Part shown: piece by piece, positions 19,132-27,653 of the stretch | How positions within the stretch are numbered: the first letter of the stretch is position 1 | How the letters are laid out: every line of letters begins with the position of its first letter | NCBI RefSeq assembly: GCF_003674065.1 | Contig: NZ_RDBE01000007.1 | Coordinates: 172,893 to 236,892 of the forward strand | Length of the DNA: 64,000 nt | Origin: Nocardioides mangrovicus | Lineage (GTDB): Bacteria > Actinomycetota > Actinomycetes > Propionibacteriales > Nocardioidaceae | Direction: 5' to 3' | Notes under the pieces: model-generated | The model's input: only the letters and a program-made list of their open reading frames with translations | What the model was told of the DNA's origin: nothing | Databases searched by the model: none | Position numbers and translations under genes: made by a program

Positions 19132-19928
19132 GCACAGCCGTCTCCACCATCGACCCGACCGCCCGCCGGGTGCCGCCCCTGGGCGGCTTCAACCTCACGA
19201 TGCTCGGCATCGAGATCAAGCGGATGCTGCGCAACCGGCGCACCATCGTGTTCGCGCTGATCTTCCCGACGGCGATGTTCTTCGTCTTCGGGTCCGGCAG
19301 CGGCGGCAACGAGCCCCTCGGGGGCGGTCTGAAGGGCAACGTCTCGGCCTACGTGATGGTCTCGATGGCGTTGTACGGCGGCGCTCTCATCGCAGCCTCG
19401 GGCGGGGCGATGGTGGCCACCGAGCGCGCCCTCGGCTGGTCGCGCCAGCTCCGGCTGACCCCGCTCAACCCGGTGGCCTACATCGTGGTCAAGGCGCTGG
19501 TCGCGCTGACGATGGCCGGTCTCGCCGTGGTGGTCGTCAACGTGGTCGGAGCCCTCAAGGGCACCCCGTCCATGCCGACCGACACCTGGATCTACTGCGC
19601 ACTGCTCACCTTGCTGTGCACCATGACCTTCGCGGCCCTGGGCGTGTTCATCGGCTACCTGGTGCCCGGCGAGAACGTGATGCAGTTCCTCGGCCCCGGG
19701 CTCGCGCTGCTGTCCTTACTCGGCGGCCTGTTCATCCCGCTGACCCAGTACACCGACTCCATCCGGATGATCGCCTACTGGACCCCGATGTACGGCGTGG
19801 CCGAGGTCTCGCGTGCACCCCTGACCCACGAGCTGCCGTGGTACGCGGTGGTCAACGCCGTGGGCTGGCTGGCGATCTTCGTGCTCGGTGCCGCGTGGCG
19901 GATGAGCAAGGACACCCAACGCGTCTGA
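19128..19928 (+). CDS. ABC-2 type exporter, permease
   Basis: The 266-residue protein has six predicted hydrophobic segments and the typical ABC-2 N-terminus (EIKRMLRNRRTIVFALIFP). It forms the membrane channel for the ATPase encoded immediately upstream. It is followed after 10 bases by the sensor kinase gene, giving an operon of the LiaFSR/DesKR-linked exporter type. Confidence 0.9.
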   Translation: MSTAVSTIDPTARRVPPLGGFNLTMLGIEIKRMLRNRRTIVFALIFPTAMFFVFGSGSGGNEPLGGGLKGNVSAYVMVSMALYGGALIAASGGAMVATERALGWSRQLRLTPLNPVAYIVVKALVALTMAGLAVVVVNVVGALKGTPSMPTDTWIYCALLTLLCTMTFAALGVFIGYLVPGENVMQFLGPGLALLSLLGGLFIPLTQYTDSIRMIAYWTPMYGVAEVSRAPLTHELPWYAVVNAVGWLAIFVLGAAWRMSKDTQRV

Positions 19929-19938
19929 GCGCGCCACA

Positions 19939-21072
19939 ATGAACCTCATGGAGCAGCAGGTCCGATCCGGCTGGGCCCCCGACCGAGGGCCCGGCCGGAT
20001 CGGCACGTTCTGGATCGCGGTCTGGACCTTCTTCCTGGTCGAGCCGCTCTCGGCGGCCTGGGACCGTCGCGACACGGTGGCCGGCTGGGCGGGCATCGTG
20101 CTCACGATCGCGTTCGGGGTCTGGTACGTCGCGTTCTTCGGCTACCAGCGACGCAACGGGTTCGCGCGCAAGACGTTCCACCTGCAGGCGCCGAAGGCGG
20201 CGGCCGGCATCGCGCTGGCCCTGGTGCTCGCCGTCGCGGACTGCATCGCCATCGGGCAGGACGGCACCGCCACCGCGGTGTACCTGTGCGTGCTGTTCGT
20301 CATGGCGCTGCCGACCCCGCTGTCGGTGGTGCTGGCGCTGGTCAACGCCGCCGCCTGGTACGCCGCCGGCTCCGTGGTGCCCGGCTGGAACCTCGACAAC
20401 AGCCTGCTGCTCTCGATGCTGACCGCCTCGGCCGCGGTGTTCGGCATCCAGCAGATGATCCTGGGCAACATCCGGCTGCGACGCGCCAACGAGGAGAACC
20501 AGCAGCTCGCGGTGGCCGACGAGCGCAACCGCTTCTCCCGCGACCTGCACGACATCCTGGGCCACTCGCTGACCGTCATCACCGTGAAGGCCGAGCTGGC
20601 CAACAAGCTGCTCGACGTCGACCCTGAGCGGGCCCGGGCCGAGGTGGCCGACCTCGAGCGGCTCTCGCGCGACGCCCTGGCCGACGTCCGTCGCGCGGTC
20701 GAGGGCTACCGGGAGCTGACCCTGCCCGGTGAGCTCACCCGGGCCCGCACAGCACTGAGGGCGGCCGAGATCGACGCCGACCTGCCCAACTCGACCGACG
20801 AGGTGCCCGGCGACCTGCGCGAGCTGTTCGCCTGGACCATCCGGGAGGGGGTCACCAACGTGATCCGTCACAGCGGCGCCCGCACCTGCACCGTACGGCT
20901 GACACCGCGCTCGGCCGAGGTGGTCGACGACGGCTGCGGGCCGGTGCGCGAGCGCGGGTCCGGCAACGGCCTGGTCGGCCTGCGCGAGCGGGCCGCGGCC
21001 GCCGGCGCCACCGTCGTCACCCGGCCGGCCCAGCCGAAGGGGTTCTCGTTGCAGGTGGTGGTGCCGGCATGA
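19939..21072 (+). CDS. DesK-like sensor histidine kinase
   Basis: The 377-residue kinase has five to six membrane segments in the first 170 residues with very short loops, suggesting it senses the membrane itself. A HisKA_3 dimerisation domain follows with the phospho-accepting His in FSRDLHDILGHSL, then a short HATPase domain (NVIRHSGA for the N-box, DDGCG, then GNGLVGLRERAAAAGA). It overlaps the response regulator by ATGA. Together they probably control the adjacent exporter, as inferred from gene order. Confidence 0.92.
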   Translation: MNLMEQQVRSGWAPDRGPGRIGTFWIAVWTFFLVEPLSAAWDRRDTVAGWAGIVLTIAFGVWYVAFFGYQRRNGFARKTFHLQAPKAAAGIALALVLAVADCIAIGQDGTATAVYLCVLFVMALPTPLSVVLALVNAAAWYAAGSVVPGWNLDNSLLLSMLTASAAVFGIQQMILGNIRLRRANEENQQLAVADERNRFSRDLHDILGHSLTVITVKAELANKLLDVDPERARAEVADLERLSRDALADVRRAVEGYRELTLPGELTRARTALRAAEIDADLPNSTDEVPGDLRELFAWTIREGVTNVIRHSGARTCTVRLTPRSAEVVDDGCGPVRERGSGNGLVGLRERAAAAGATVVTRPAQPKGFSLQVVVPA

Positions 21073-21677
21073 CGATCCGGCTGCTGCTGGCCGACGACCA
21101 AGCCCTGGTCCGCGGCGCGTTGGCCGCGCTGCTCGACCTCGAGTCCGACCTGGAGGTCGTCGCCCAGGTGGGCCGTGGCGACGAGGTGGTCGCCGCCGTC
21201 CGCGAGCACACGCCCGACGTCGCCCTGCTCGACGTCGAGATGCCGGGCCTCGACGGCATCGCCGCGGCCGCCGCCGTCCGCGAGGCCGTACCCACCACCA
21301 AGGTGCTGATCGTGACCACCTTCGGCCGGCCGGGCTACCTGCGTCGTGCGCTGCAGGCGGGGGCCGGCGGGTTCGTGGTCAAGGACACCCCGGCGCCGCA
21401 GCTGGCCGACGCCGTACGCCGGATCGCGCAGGGGCTGCGCGTGGTGGACCCGGCGCTGGCCACCGACAGTCTGGTGGCGGGGGAGTCGCCGCTGACCCAG
21501 CGCGAGACCGACGTGCTGCAGGCCGCTCGCGACGGGTCGTCGGTGGCCGTGATCGCCAAGAAGCTCTTCCTCTCCGAGGGCACCGTGCGCAACCACCTCT
21601 CGGCGGCCATCGGCAAGACCGGCTCGGGCAACCGCGCCGAGGCGGTGCTGGTGGCCGACAACAACGGCTGGCTCTGA
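21069..21677 (+). CDS. NarL/LuxR-type response regulator
   Basis: The 202-residue protein has an N-terminal receiver domain (acidic DD near residue 9-10, phospho-acceptor Asp in ALLDVEMPG, Lys in FVVKDTP) and a C-terminal LuxR HTH (LTQRETDVLQAARDG through LFLSEGTVRNHL). It is the partner of the DesK-like kinase and the likely DNA-binding regulator of the ABC operon. Confidence 0.93.
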   Translation: MTIRLLLADDQALVRGALAALLDLESDLEVVAQVGRGDEVVAAVREHTPDVALLDVEMPGLDGIAAAAAVREAVPTTKVLIVTTFGRPGYLRRALQAGAGGFVVKDTPAPQLADAVRRIAQGLRVVDPALATDSLVAGESPLTQRETDVLQAARDGSSVAVIAKKLFLSEGTVRNHLSAAIGKTGSGNRAEAVLVADNNGWL

Positions 21678-21705
21678 GCTGTCTTCGCTGGGCTGTCTTC
21701 GCTGG
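21678..21705. repeat. 14-bp tandem duplication between convergent genes
   Basis: GCTGTCTTCGCTGG is present twice without a gap directly after the response regulator stop and up to the stop of the convergent SRPBCC gene. It fills almost the entire spacer, and no terminator hairpin is visible. Confidence 0.7.
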
Positions 21706-21706
21706 G

Positions 21707-22207
21707 CTATCCCTCCTGCGCCGCCAGGGCGGTGACGTAGCCCGCCTTGGCCTCGCCGAAGGCCTCCCGCCACTCCCCGCTCTCCACTCCGTCGAGGTAC
21801 GCGGTCAGCGACTGCACGTAGGCCTGCCAGCCGGCGCCGTACTCGGCAGCGTTCGGCGCCGGCAGCCGGGAGTGGACGAGCCGCAGCACACTGCCGCCGT
21901 CGTCTGCCGACTCGACGCCGACCTCCACCAGGGAGGAGCCGTGCTCGTGGTGCCGCTCCCAGGTGGACGCGTGGGTGGGGGAGCAGCTGACGACGCGGCA
22001 GCGCGGCACGTCGCCGTCGTCGAAGTGGATCGTGAACTCCCCGCCCTCGCGCAGGTCGCCCTCGACCGGGGCGAACCAGCGCACCAGGCGCTCGGGGGAG
22101 GTGAGGGCGTCCCACAGGTCGGCGGGTGTGGTGGGGTAGCGCCGCTCGAACCTGACGGTGGCGTGCTCGTCGCCGTCGCGGGCGATCTCACCCAGTAGCT
22201 CGATCAT
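21707..22207 (-). CDS. SRPBCC/AHSA1-domain protein
   Basis: The 166-residue protein has the Bet v1-like fold of the activator-of-Hsp90-ATPase group (TTPADLWDALTSPERLVRWFAP near the start). In bacteria such genes are commonly paired with an ArsR regulator, as here: the upstream regulator gene overlaps its start by 20 bases. The ligand and role are unknown. Confidence 0.85.
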   Translation of the reverse strand: MIELLGEIARDGDEHATVRFERRYPTTPADLWDALTSPERLVRWFAPVEGDLREGGEFTIHFDDGDVPRCRVVSCSPTHASTWERHHEHGSSLVEVGVESADDGGSVLRLVHSRLPAPNAAEYGAGWQAYVQSLTAYLDGVESGEWREAFGEAKAGYVTALAAQEG

Positions 22208-22556
22208 CGTGTGCTCCTGTCGTCGTGGTGCGAGTGCGGGCGTGCGTTCCTCGCGCGACCTCGGTGGCCAGGGCGTCGAGGCGCTGCTCCCAGAAGGCGC
22301 TCACCTCGTGCCGCCAGGCGTCGATGGGCGCCAGCGCTTCTGGGCGCAGCCGGTAGACCCGCCGCTGCGCCTGCGGGTGCGCCTCGACCAGGCCGGCCTC
22401 GCGCAGGACGCGCAGGTGGCGCGAGACGCCGGGTCGGGCGATCTCGAACGCGCTGGCGATCTCCCCGGCCGTGAGGTCGCCGGCGGCCAGCCGCTGCACG
22501 ATCTCGCGCCGGGTGGGGTCGACGAGCACGTCCCACACGCTGCTCGGCTCGCTCAC
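22188..22556 (-). CDS. ArsR-family transcriptional regulator
   Basis: The 122-residue winged-helix protein has DPTRREIVQRLAAGDLTAGEIA and ISRHL-type recognition (PGVSRHLRVLREAGLV). It lacks the Cys-rich metal site of ArsR/SmtB. The GTG at 22556 was chosen because a strong promoter places the transcription start at this very codon, so the longer frame beginning at 22592 is not transcribed. It forms a two-gene operon with the SRPBCC protein and probably represses itself. Confidence 0.85.
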   Translation of the reverse strand: MSEPSSVWDVLVDPTRREIVQRLAAGDLTAGEIASAFEIARPGVSRHLRVLREAGLVEAHPQAQRRVYRLRPEALAPIDAWRHEVSAFWEQRLDALATEVARGTHARTRTTTTGAHDDRATG

Positions 22557-22562
22557 GTGCGC

Positions 22563-22592
22563 TATGTAACGCCACGTGTACGTAACTGTCAA
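22563..22592 (-). promoter_or_regulatory. Strong sigma-70-type promoter giving a leaderless arsR mRNA
   Basis: On the minus strand TTGACA (22592-22587) is a perfect -35 and TACATA (22568-22563) a good -10 with 18 bases between them. The predicted start falls about 7 bases downstream, on the GTG at 22556. The spacer includes TTACGTACACGTGGCGTTAC, whose TTAC repeats could be the ArsR operator. Confidence 0.75.
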
Positions 22593-22630
22593 GGTACAAG
22601 GGGGTGGTAGGCCCTAGTCTCGGCCGTGCC

Positions 22631-23881
22631 ATGGAGCAGACGAGCTGGGACGAGCTCTACGACGACGCGTCGCAGGAGCGCTGGGTGGAGGAGCCGGCCA
22701 AGCGGGTGCCGGCGCCCGAGCGCACGCCGTTCGAGCGCGACCGCGCCCGGGTGGTGCACTCCGCGGCGCTGCGGCGACTCGCCGCCAAGACCCAGGTGGT
22801 CGGGCCCGGCACCGACGACTTCGTCCGCAACCGGCTCACCCACAGCCTCGAGGTGGCCCAGGTGGCCCGCGACGTCGCGCACGTGCTCGGCTGCCACCCC
22901 GACCTGGCCGAGACCGCGGCGCTCGCCCACGATCTGGGGCACCCGCCCTTCGGCCACAACGGTGAGCGGGTGCTCGACGCGCTGGCTGCCGGCGCCGGCG
23001 GCTTCGAGGGCAACGCCCAGACGCTGCGCATCCTGACGCGGCTGGAGGCCAAGTCCACCGGTCCCGACGGCCGCTCGATCGGCCTCAACCTGACCCGCGC
23101 CACCCTCGACGCCTGCACGAAGTACCCGTGGCCGCGAGACGTCCCGGGCGGCAAGTTCGGCGTGTACGCCGACGACCGTCCGGTCTTCGACTGGCTCCGC
23201 GCCGGCGCGCCGGAGCGGCACCGGTGCGTCGAGGCGCAGGTGATGGACCTGGCCGACGACGTGGCCTACTCCGTGCACGACCTGGAGGACGGCATCGTCG
23301 CCGAGCGGATCGACCTGGCCCTGCTCGGCGACGCCGACGAGCGTCGCGCCGTCTGGGCGACGGTGCGCGACTGGTACCTGCCCGAGGCCGCCGACGACGA
23401 GCTTGATGCCGCTCATCGCCGGCTGGCGGCGGTGGCGGGCTGGCCGACGTCGGGCTACGACGGGTCGCGCGCCGCCCTGGCGGCGTTGAAGAACCTGACC
23501 TCCGACGTCATCGGCATCTTCTGCGGCAGCGTCCAGGAGGCCACCCGTCAGTCGTTCGGCGACCGGGCGCTGGTCCGCCACGAGGGCGACCTCGTGGTGC
23601 CCGACCACACCTGGACCGAGATCGCGGTGCTGAAGGGGATCGCGGCGCACTACGTCATGCAGGCCGCCGACCGGGTGGCGCTGATGGAGCGCCAGGCCAC
23701 GCTGGTGGCCGAGCTCTTCGAGGCCCTGCGCGACGGCGACCCGCAGCTGCTGCACCGACCGTTCCGCGACGACCTCGCCTCAGCCGCGGACGATGCCGCC
23801 CGCGTGCGGGTCTACCTCGACCAGGTCGCCTCGCTCACCGACGCCAGCGCCGTGGCCTGGCACCGGCGCGTCACTGGTTGA
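22631..23881 (+). CDS. dgt: Deoxyguanosinetriphosphate triphosphohydrolase-like protein
   Basis: This HD-domain dNTPase hydrolyses dNTPs to nucleosides and triphosphate. The 416-residue protein has RLTHSLEVAQVAR, then LAHDLGHPPFGHNGE (the HD metal ligands), and later VMDLADDVAYSVHDLEDG. Its start is ATG 22631, with TAGTCT 10 bases upstream, so the leader is very short. dgt commonly precedes dnaG in actinobacteria; here dnaG is 4.4 kb downstream, with five genes intervening. Confidence 0.93.
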   Translation: MEQTSWDELYDDASQERWVEEPAKRVPAPERTPFERDRARVVHSAALRRLAAKTQVVGPGTDDFVRNRLTHSLEVAQVARDVAHVLGCHPDLAETAALAHDLGHPPFGHNGERVLDALAAGAGGFEGNAQTLRILTRLEAKSTGPDGRSIGLNLTRATLDACTKYPWPRDVPGGKFGVYADDRPVFDWLRAGAPERHRCVEAQVMDLADDVAYSVHDLEDGIVAERIDLALLGDADERRAVWATVRDWYLPEAADDELDAAHRRLAAVAGWPTSGYDGSRAALAALKNLTSDVIGIFCGSVQEATRQSFGDRALVRHEGDLVVPDHTWTEIAVLKGIAAHYVMQAADRVALMERQATLVAELFEALRDGDPQLLHRPFRDDLASAADDAARVRVYLDQVASLTDASAVAWHRRVTG

Positions 23882-23884
23882 GGA

Positions 23885-23898
23885 GGCGCGCTAGCGCC
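23885..23898. terminator. Short palindrome at a convergent gene junction
   Basis: GGCGCGCTAGCGCC is a 14-bp perfect palindrome covering the stop of the minus-strand epimerase gene, 4 bases after the dgt stop. It is the only structure available to separate the two convergent transcripts. Confidence 0.4.
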
Positions 23899-24832
23899 GT
23901 CTCGAAGCCTCCGCGCGCCACCACGCCACCGTCTCGGCCGCCACCTGCTCGGTAGGCGTCGGGGCGAACCCGAGCAGCTCCTGGCTGTGGGTGGAGTCGA
24001 GGACGAACGGGTTCTCGAACTGGTAGAGCATTTCCGCCACCTCGCGGGTGCCGGGGTGCACCAGGCCGATGCCGCGCATGACCCACGAGGGGATCAGGCC
24101 CGGCTCGGGGATCTGTACCCCGGCCGCGTCGGCGAAGGCGTGCACCATCTCGCGCTGGGTGCGCGGCGCCGCGGTGGGTGCGTGGAGCACCGAGTTCCAC
24201 AGCTCCTCGCGTCGCGCGGCGGTGATCATGGCGCGGGCCAGGTCGGGCACGTACGTCCACGAGTGCGGCTGGTCCAGCGAGCCGAGGACACGCACCTTCT
24301 TGCCGGCGAGCACCGGCGGCACGATCCGCTCGCCCATGTGGCTGGTGGCCACCCGGGGTCCGACGAAGTCCGAGGCCACGACGCTCACCGTCGGTGTCGG
24401 GTGCTCCGCGCGGCCGTGCAGCAGCTCGGCGCGCACCGCGCTCTTGCCGCCCGGCCGGTTGCGCGGGTTGTCCTCGGTCATCGGCCGCGTGGAGTCGGTG
24501 TAGCTGTAGAGGCTCTCGGGGAACACCGCCACGGCGCCGGCCGCGCCTGCTGCGTCCATCACCACCCGGTCGGCCTTCGGCAGCTCCTCGCGCCACGTCC
24601 TCGCCGCGTAGGCGGTGCCGTGGATGCAGTGGAAGAGCGCTGCTGCTCCCGTCACTGCATCGCTCAGCGCCGCGGGGTCGCCGGCGTCCACCGCCAGCCG
24701 CTCGACGCCCTCGCGCTCGGGGCCGCTCCCGGAGCGGGTCAGCACCCGCACCCGGTGGCCGGCGTCGGCGAGCTGCTCGGTCACGGTCCAGCCGACCGGT
24801 CCTGCTCCTGTCACTACATATGTCTGGGTCAT
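23891..24832 (-). CDS. NAD(P)-dependent epimerase/dehydratase family protein
   Basis: The 313-residue extended short-chain dehydrogenase has an N-terminal nucleotide loop reading VTGAGPVGWTVTEQL in place of the usual GxxGxxG. The active-site Tyr is not in a classical YxxxK; SLYSYTD occupies the equivalent region, so it may be an atypical (NmrA-like) reductase. It is divergent from the TetR gene, which probably controls it. The ATG at 24832 begins MTQTYVVTG. Confidence 0.75.
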   Translation of the reverse strand: MTQTYVVTGAGPVGWTVTEQLADAGHRVRVLTRSGSGPEREGVERLAVDAGDPAALSDAVTGAAALFHCIHGTAYAARTWREELPKADRVVMDAAGAAGAVAVFPESLYSYTDSTRPMTEDNPRNRPGGKSAVRAELLHGRAEHPTPTVSVVASDFVGPRVATSHMGERIVPPVLAGKKVRVLGSLDQPHSWTYVPDLARAMITAARREELWNSVLHAPTAAPRTQREMVHAFADAAGVQIPEPGLIPSWVMRGIGLVHPGTREVAEMLYQFENPFVLDSTHSQELLGFAPTPTEQVAAETVAWWRAEASRRR

Positions 24833-24867
24833 GGCGATGAGCCTGCACCGCACCTGTGGCAAAAGCA

Positions 24868-24899
24868 AGAGCACTGCTCTCTAAAGTTGCAAGAGCTCT
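24868..24899. promoter_or_regulatory. Candidate TetR operator with two palindromes
   Basis: AGAGCACTGCTCT (24868-24880) is a 13-base palindrome and AGAGCTCT (24892-24899) a second one sharing the GCAAGAGC left flank. Both lie in the 88-base spacer between the divergent epimerase and tetR genes. That is the usual place and form for a TetR-family autoregulatory operator. Confidence 0.5.
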
Positions 24900-24920
24900 C
24901 GAATGTGAGAGGCTGTGCCT

Positions 24921-25604
24921 ATGGTCACTCCCCGTCAACGTGCCCGCGAGCAGACGCTGGTCGACATCACCCGCCTCGGTCGGGAGCAGCTCGCCACCGT
25001 CGGCGCCGCCCAGCTCTCCGTGCGCTCGATCGCTCGCGACCTCGGCGTCGTCTCCTCCGCCGTCTACCGCTACGTCAAGAGCCGCGACGACCTGCTCACC
25101 CTGCTCGTCGTCGACGCCTACGACGAGCTCGGCGAGGCCGCGGAGGCGGCCGAGCGTCGGCGCCGTCGCGCCGACCACATGGGTCGGTTGCGCGCGGTCG
25201 CCCACGGGGTGCGTGACTGGGCGCTGGCCGAGCCCGCCCGCTACGCGCTGCTCTTCGGCAGTCCCGTGCCTGACTACGAGGCGCCCGCGGAGCAGACCAC
25301 CGGCCCGGGCCTGCGTGTGCCGATGCTGCTGGTGGGCGTCGTCGACGACGCCTGGCAGGCGGGCGCGCTCGTCGATCCCGCCACGCCGCTGTCGAAGGCG
25401 CTGGCCAAGGACATGGCCGGCGTCGCCGACGGCCTCGGCGTCGAGCTGTCGCCGGCCGTCATGGCGCGCAGCATGTTCGCCTGGACCTCGCTCTTCGGAG
25501 CGGTCAGCTTCGAGGTGTTCGGGCAGTACGGCCGCGACGCGAGCTACTCCCGCCGGCTCTTCGAGCACCACCTCGACCGGATCGCCGCCGAGGTCGGTCT
25601 CTAG
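24921..25604 (+). CDS. TetR/AcrR-family transcriptional regulator
   Basis: The 227-residue protein has a TetR HTH (LSVRSIARDLGVVSSAVYRYV) near residues 35-55 and a C-terminal ligand domain of the WHG type (PARYALLFGSPVPDYEAP). ATG 24921 was chosen over an in-frame GTG two codons upstream. The divergent epimerase gene and the paired palindromes between them suggest local repression. Confidence 0.9.
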   Translation: MVTPRQRAREQTLVDITRLGREQLATVGAAQLSVRSIARDLGVVSSAVYRYVKSRDDLLTLLVVDAYDELGEAAEAAERRRRRADHMGRLRAVAHGVRDWALAEPARYALLFGSPVPDYEAPAEQTTGPGLRVPMLLVGVVDDAWQAGALVDPATPLSKALAKDMAGVADGLGVELSPAVMARSMFAWTSLFGAVSFEVFGQYGRDASYSRRLFEHHLDRIAAEVGL

Positions 25605-25613
25605 CCTGGACCG

Positions 25614-26540
25614 GTGAGCGAACCCCTCGTCTGGCTACCGTTCGATCCCGCCGACCTGGGAGACGTGCCCGGCGGACTGCGCTACGAGGTTCAGGCCGAG
25701 CTCGGCGGTCCCGACTGGCAGCGGCCCGGGACGATAGACCAGGTCGAGCTGGTGGTGCCGCCCTACGCGATGGGCGACAAGGCCGCGCGGACCTTCCCCG
25801 ACATGCCTCGGTTGCGCGTGGTGCAGACGCTGAGCGCCGGGGTGGACAACGTCCGCCCCTGGATCCCCGAGGGCGTCACACTGTGCAACGCCCGGGGCGT
25901 CCACGACGCCTCCACCGCCGAGCTGGCGGTCGCGCTCACCCTGGCCTCTCTGCGCGGGCTGCCGCAGTTCGTGCGCAACCAGGACCGCGGTCGCTGGCGT
26001 CGGCACGTGGGACCCGCGCTGGCCGACAAGCGGGTGCTCGTCGTCGGCTACGGCTCGATCGGGCGTGCCATCGAGGCGCGCATGCTGCCGTTCGAGACCG
26101 AGGTGGTGCGGGTGGCGCGCACGGCACGTCCGGACGACGACGTCCATGGCTTCGACGAGCTGGCCGACCTGCTGCCGGAGGCCGACGTCGTCGTCCTGGT
26201 CGTCCCGCTGACCGACCAGACGCAGGGCCTGGTCGACGCCGGCTTCCTCGCTGCGATGAAGGACGGCGCGCTGCTGGTCAACGTCGCGCGCGGACCGGTC
26301 GTCGACACCGACGCACTGCTGGCCGAGGGTGGTCGCGTGGCGGCCGCACTGGACGTCACCGACCCCGAGCCGCTGCCCGACGCTCATCCGCTGTGGTCGG
26401 CCCCGAACGTGCTCGTCAGCCCGCACGTCGGCGGCGCGACGAGCGCGATGTGGCCGCGGGCCCACCGTCTCGTGCGGGAGCAGCTGGAGCGCTTCGCCGC
26501 CGGTGAGGACCTCCTCAACGTGATGTCCGGGGAGTACTGA
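25614..26540 (+). CDS. D-isomer-specific 2-hydroxyacid dehydrogenase
   Basis: This NAD(P)H-dependent 2-hydroxyacid dehydrogenase family member (308 residues) has the nucleotide loop VVGYGSIGRAIEAR, the catalytic Arg in VNVARGPVVDTDAL, the Glu in DVTDPEPLP and the His in SPHVGG. The GTG at 25614 follows TAGCCT (overlapping the tetR stop) by 6 bases, so it may have its own leaderless transcript. The substrate is not predictable. Confidence 0.9.
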   Translation: MSEPLVWLPFDPADLGDVPGGLRYEVQAELGGPDWQRPGTIDQVELVVPPYAMGDKAARTFPDMPRLRVVQTLSAGVDNVRPWIPEGVTLCNARGVHDASTAELAVALTLASLRGLPQFVRNQDRGRWRRHVGPALADKRVLVVGYGSIGRAIEARMLPFETEVVRVARTARPDDDVHGFDELADLLPEADVVVLVVPLTDQTQGLVDAGFLAAMKDGALLVNVARGPVVDTDALLAEGGRVAAALDVTDPEPLPDAHPLWSAPNVLVSPHVGGATSAMWPRAHRLVREQLERFAAGEDLLNVMSGEY

Positions 26541-26594
26541 GCCCGCCCGGACCCGCTCGCCGTGTGACGACGTTCATGCTGCGAGATTGGGCCG

Positions 26595-27653
26595 ATGGCC
26601 GTTTCGTGGACCGTCCTCCTCACGAGCCTCGCCTCCGGCCTCGGAGCTGCGGTGCTGGTGATGATCGTCGTGCACGTCGTCGCCCGGCTGGCCACGCGCC
26701 GGTGGCGCCACGGCCGGCAGCTGGTCGAGCGGGCCGAGAGGCCGTTTCGCGCCCTGGTGCTGGTGCTCGCGGTGGCGGGCGTCGTGGCGGCGGTGCGCGA
26801 CGACGACCGCTGGTGGACCGCCGGCACGCTGGCGCTGCGGGTGCTGGCCATCGGGGCCGGGGCGTGGCTGGTGGGTGTGCTGCTGCTCTTCGTGGTCGAC
26901 CAGGGCCTGCAGCGCACCGACATCGACGTTCCCGACAACCTGACCAAGCGCCGCCGCCGCACGCAGGTGCTCGTCATCCGGCGACTGACGGTCGCCGCGG
27001 TCGTGGTGGTGGGGCTGGCCGCGATGCTGCTCAGCTTCCCCGGCGTCCGTGGGGTCGGCGCCAGCCTGCTCGCCTCGGCCGGGCTGATCTCGGTGGTGGC
27101 CGCCGTCGCCGCGCAGTCGACGCTGGCCAACGTGTTCGCGGGACTGCAGATCGCCTTCAGTGACGCGGTGCGCATCGACGACGCCGTCATCGTCGAGGAG
27201 GAGTGGGGCTGGGTGGAGGAGGTGACGCTGAGCTACGTCGTGGTGCGGCTGTGGGACGACCGCCGGATGGTGCTGCCGTGCACCTACTTCACCACCACCC
27301 CCTTCCAGAACTGGACCCGTCACACCTCGCAGCTGCTGGGCTCGGTGGAGCTCGACCTGGACTGGCAGGTCGACACCGACCTGCTGCGCGAGGAGGTGGC
27401 CCGGATCATGCCCGAGGCGCAGGCGGCGGGGCTGTGGGACGGCCGCGTCTCCCACGTGCAGGTCACCGATGCGGTGAACGGGTGGGTCCGGGTGCGCGTG
27501 CTCGTCACCGCCCGCGACGCCCCGACGCTGTTCGACCTGCGCTGCCTGGTGCGCGAGCGGCTGATCGGCTGGCTGCGCACCAGTCACCCCGAGGGCCTGC
27601 CCCAGCAGCGGCTCCGGCTGGCCGGTCAGCTCGAGGGATCGCCCACCCGGTAG
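26595..27653 (+). CDS. MscS-family mechanosensitive ion channel
   Basis: The 352-residue protein has four hydrophobic segments. The pore helix region reads GVGASLLASAGLISVVAAVAAQ, followed by TLANVFAGLQIAFSDAVRIDD, the family signature, then the MscS beta domain (VEEVTLSYVVVRLWDDRR) and an alpha/beta C-terminal domain. It resembles the YnaI/YbdG branch. Its 3' end overlaps the convergent gene by 28 bases. Confidence 0.9.
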   Translation: MAVSWTVLLTSLASGLGAAVLVMIVVHVVARLATRRWRHGRQLVERAERPFRALVLVLAVAGVVAAVRDDDRWWTAGTLALRVLAIGAGAWLVGVLLLFVVDQGLQRTDIDVPDNLTKRRRRTQVLVIRRLTVAAVVVVGLAAMLLSFPGVRGVGASLLASAGLISVVAAVAAQSTLANVFAGLQIAFSDAVRIDDAVIVEEEWGWVEEVTLSYVVVRLWDDRRMVLPCTYFTTTPFQNWTRHTSQLLGSVELDLDWQVDTDLLREEVARIMPEAQAAGLWDGRVSHVQVTDAVNGWVRVRVLVTARDAPTLFDLRCLVRERLIGWLRTSHPEGLPQQRLRLAGQLEGSPTR

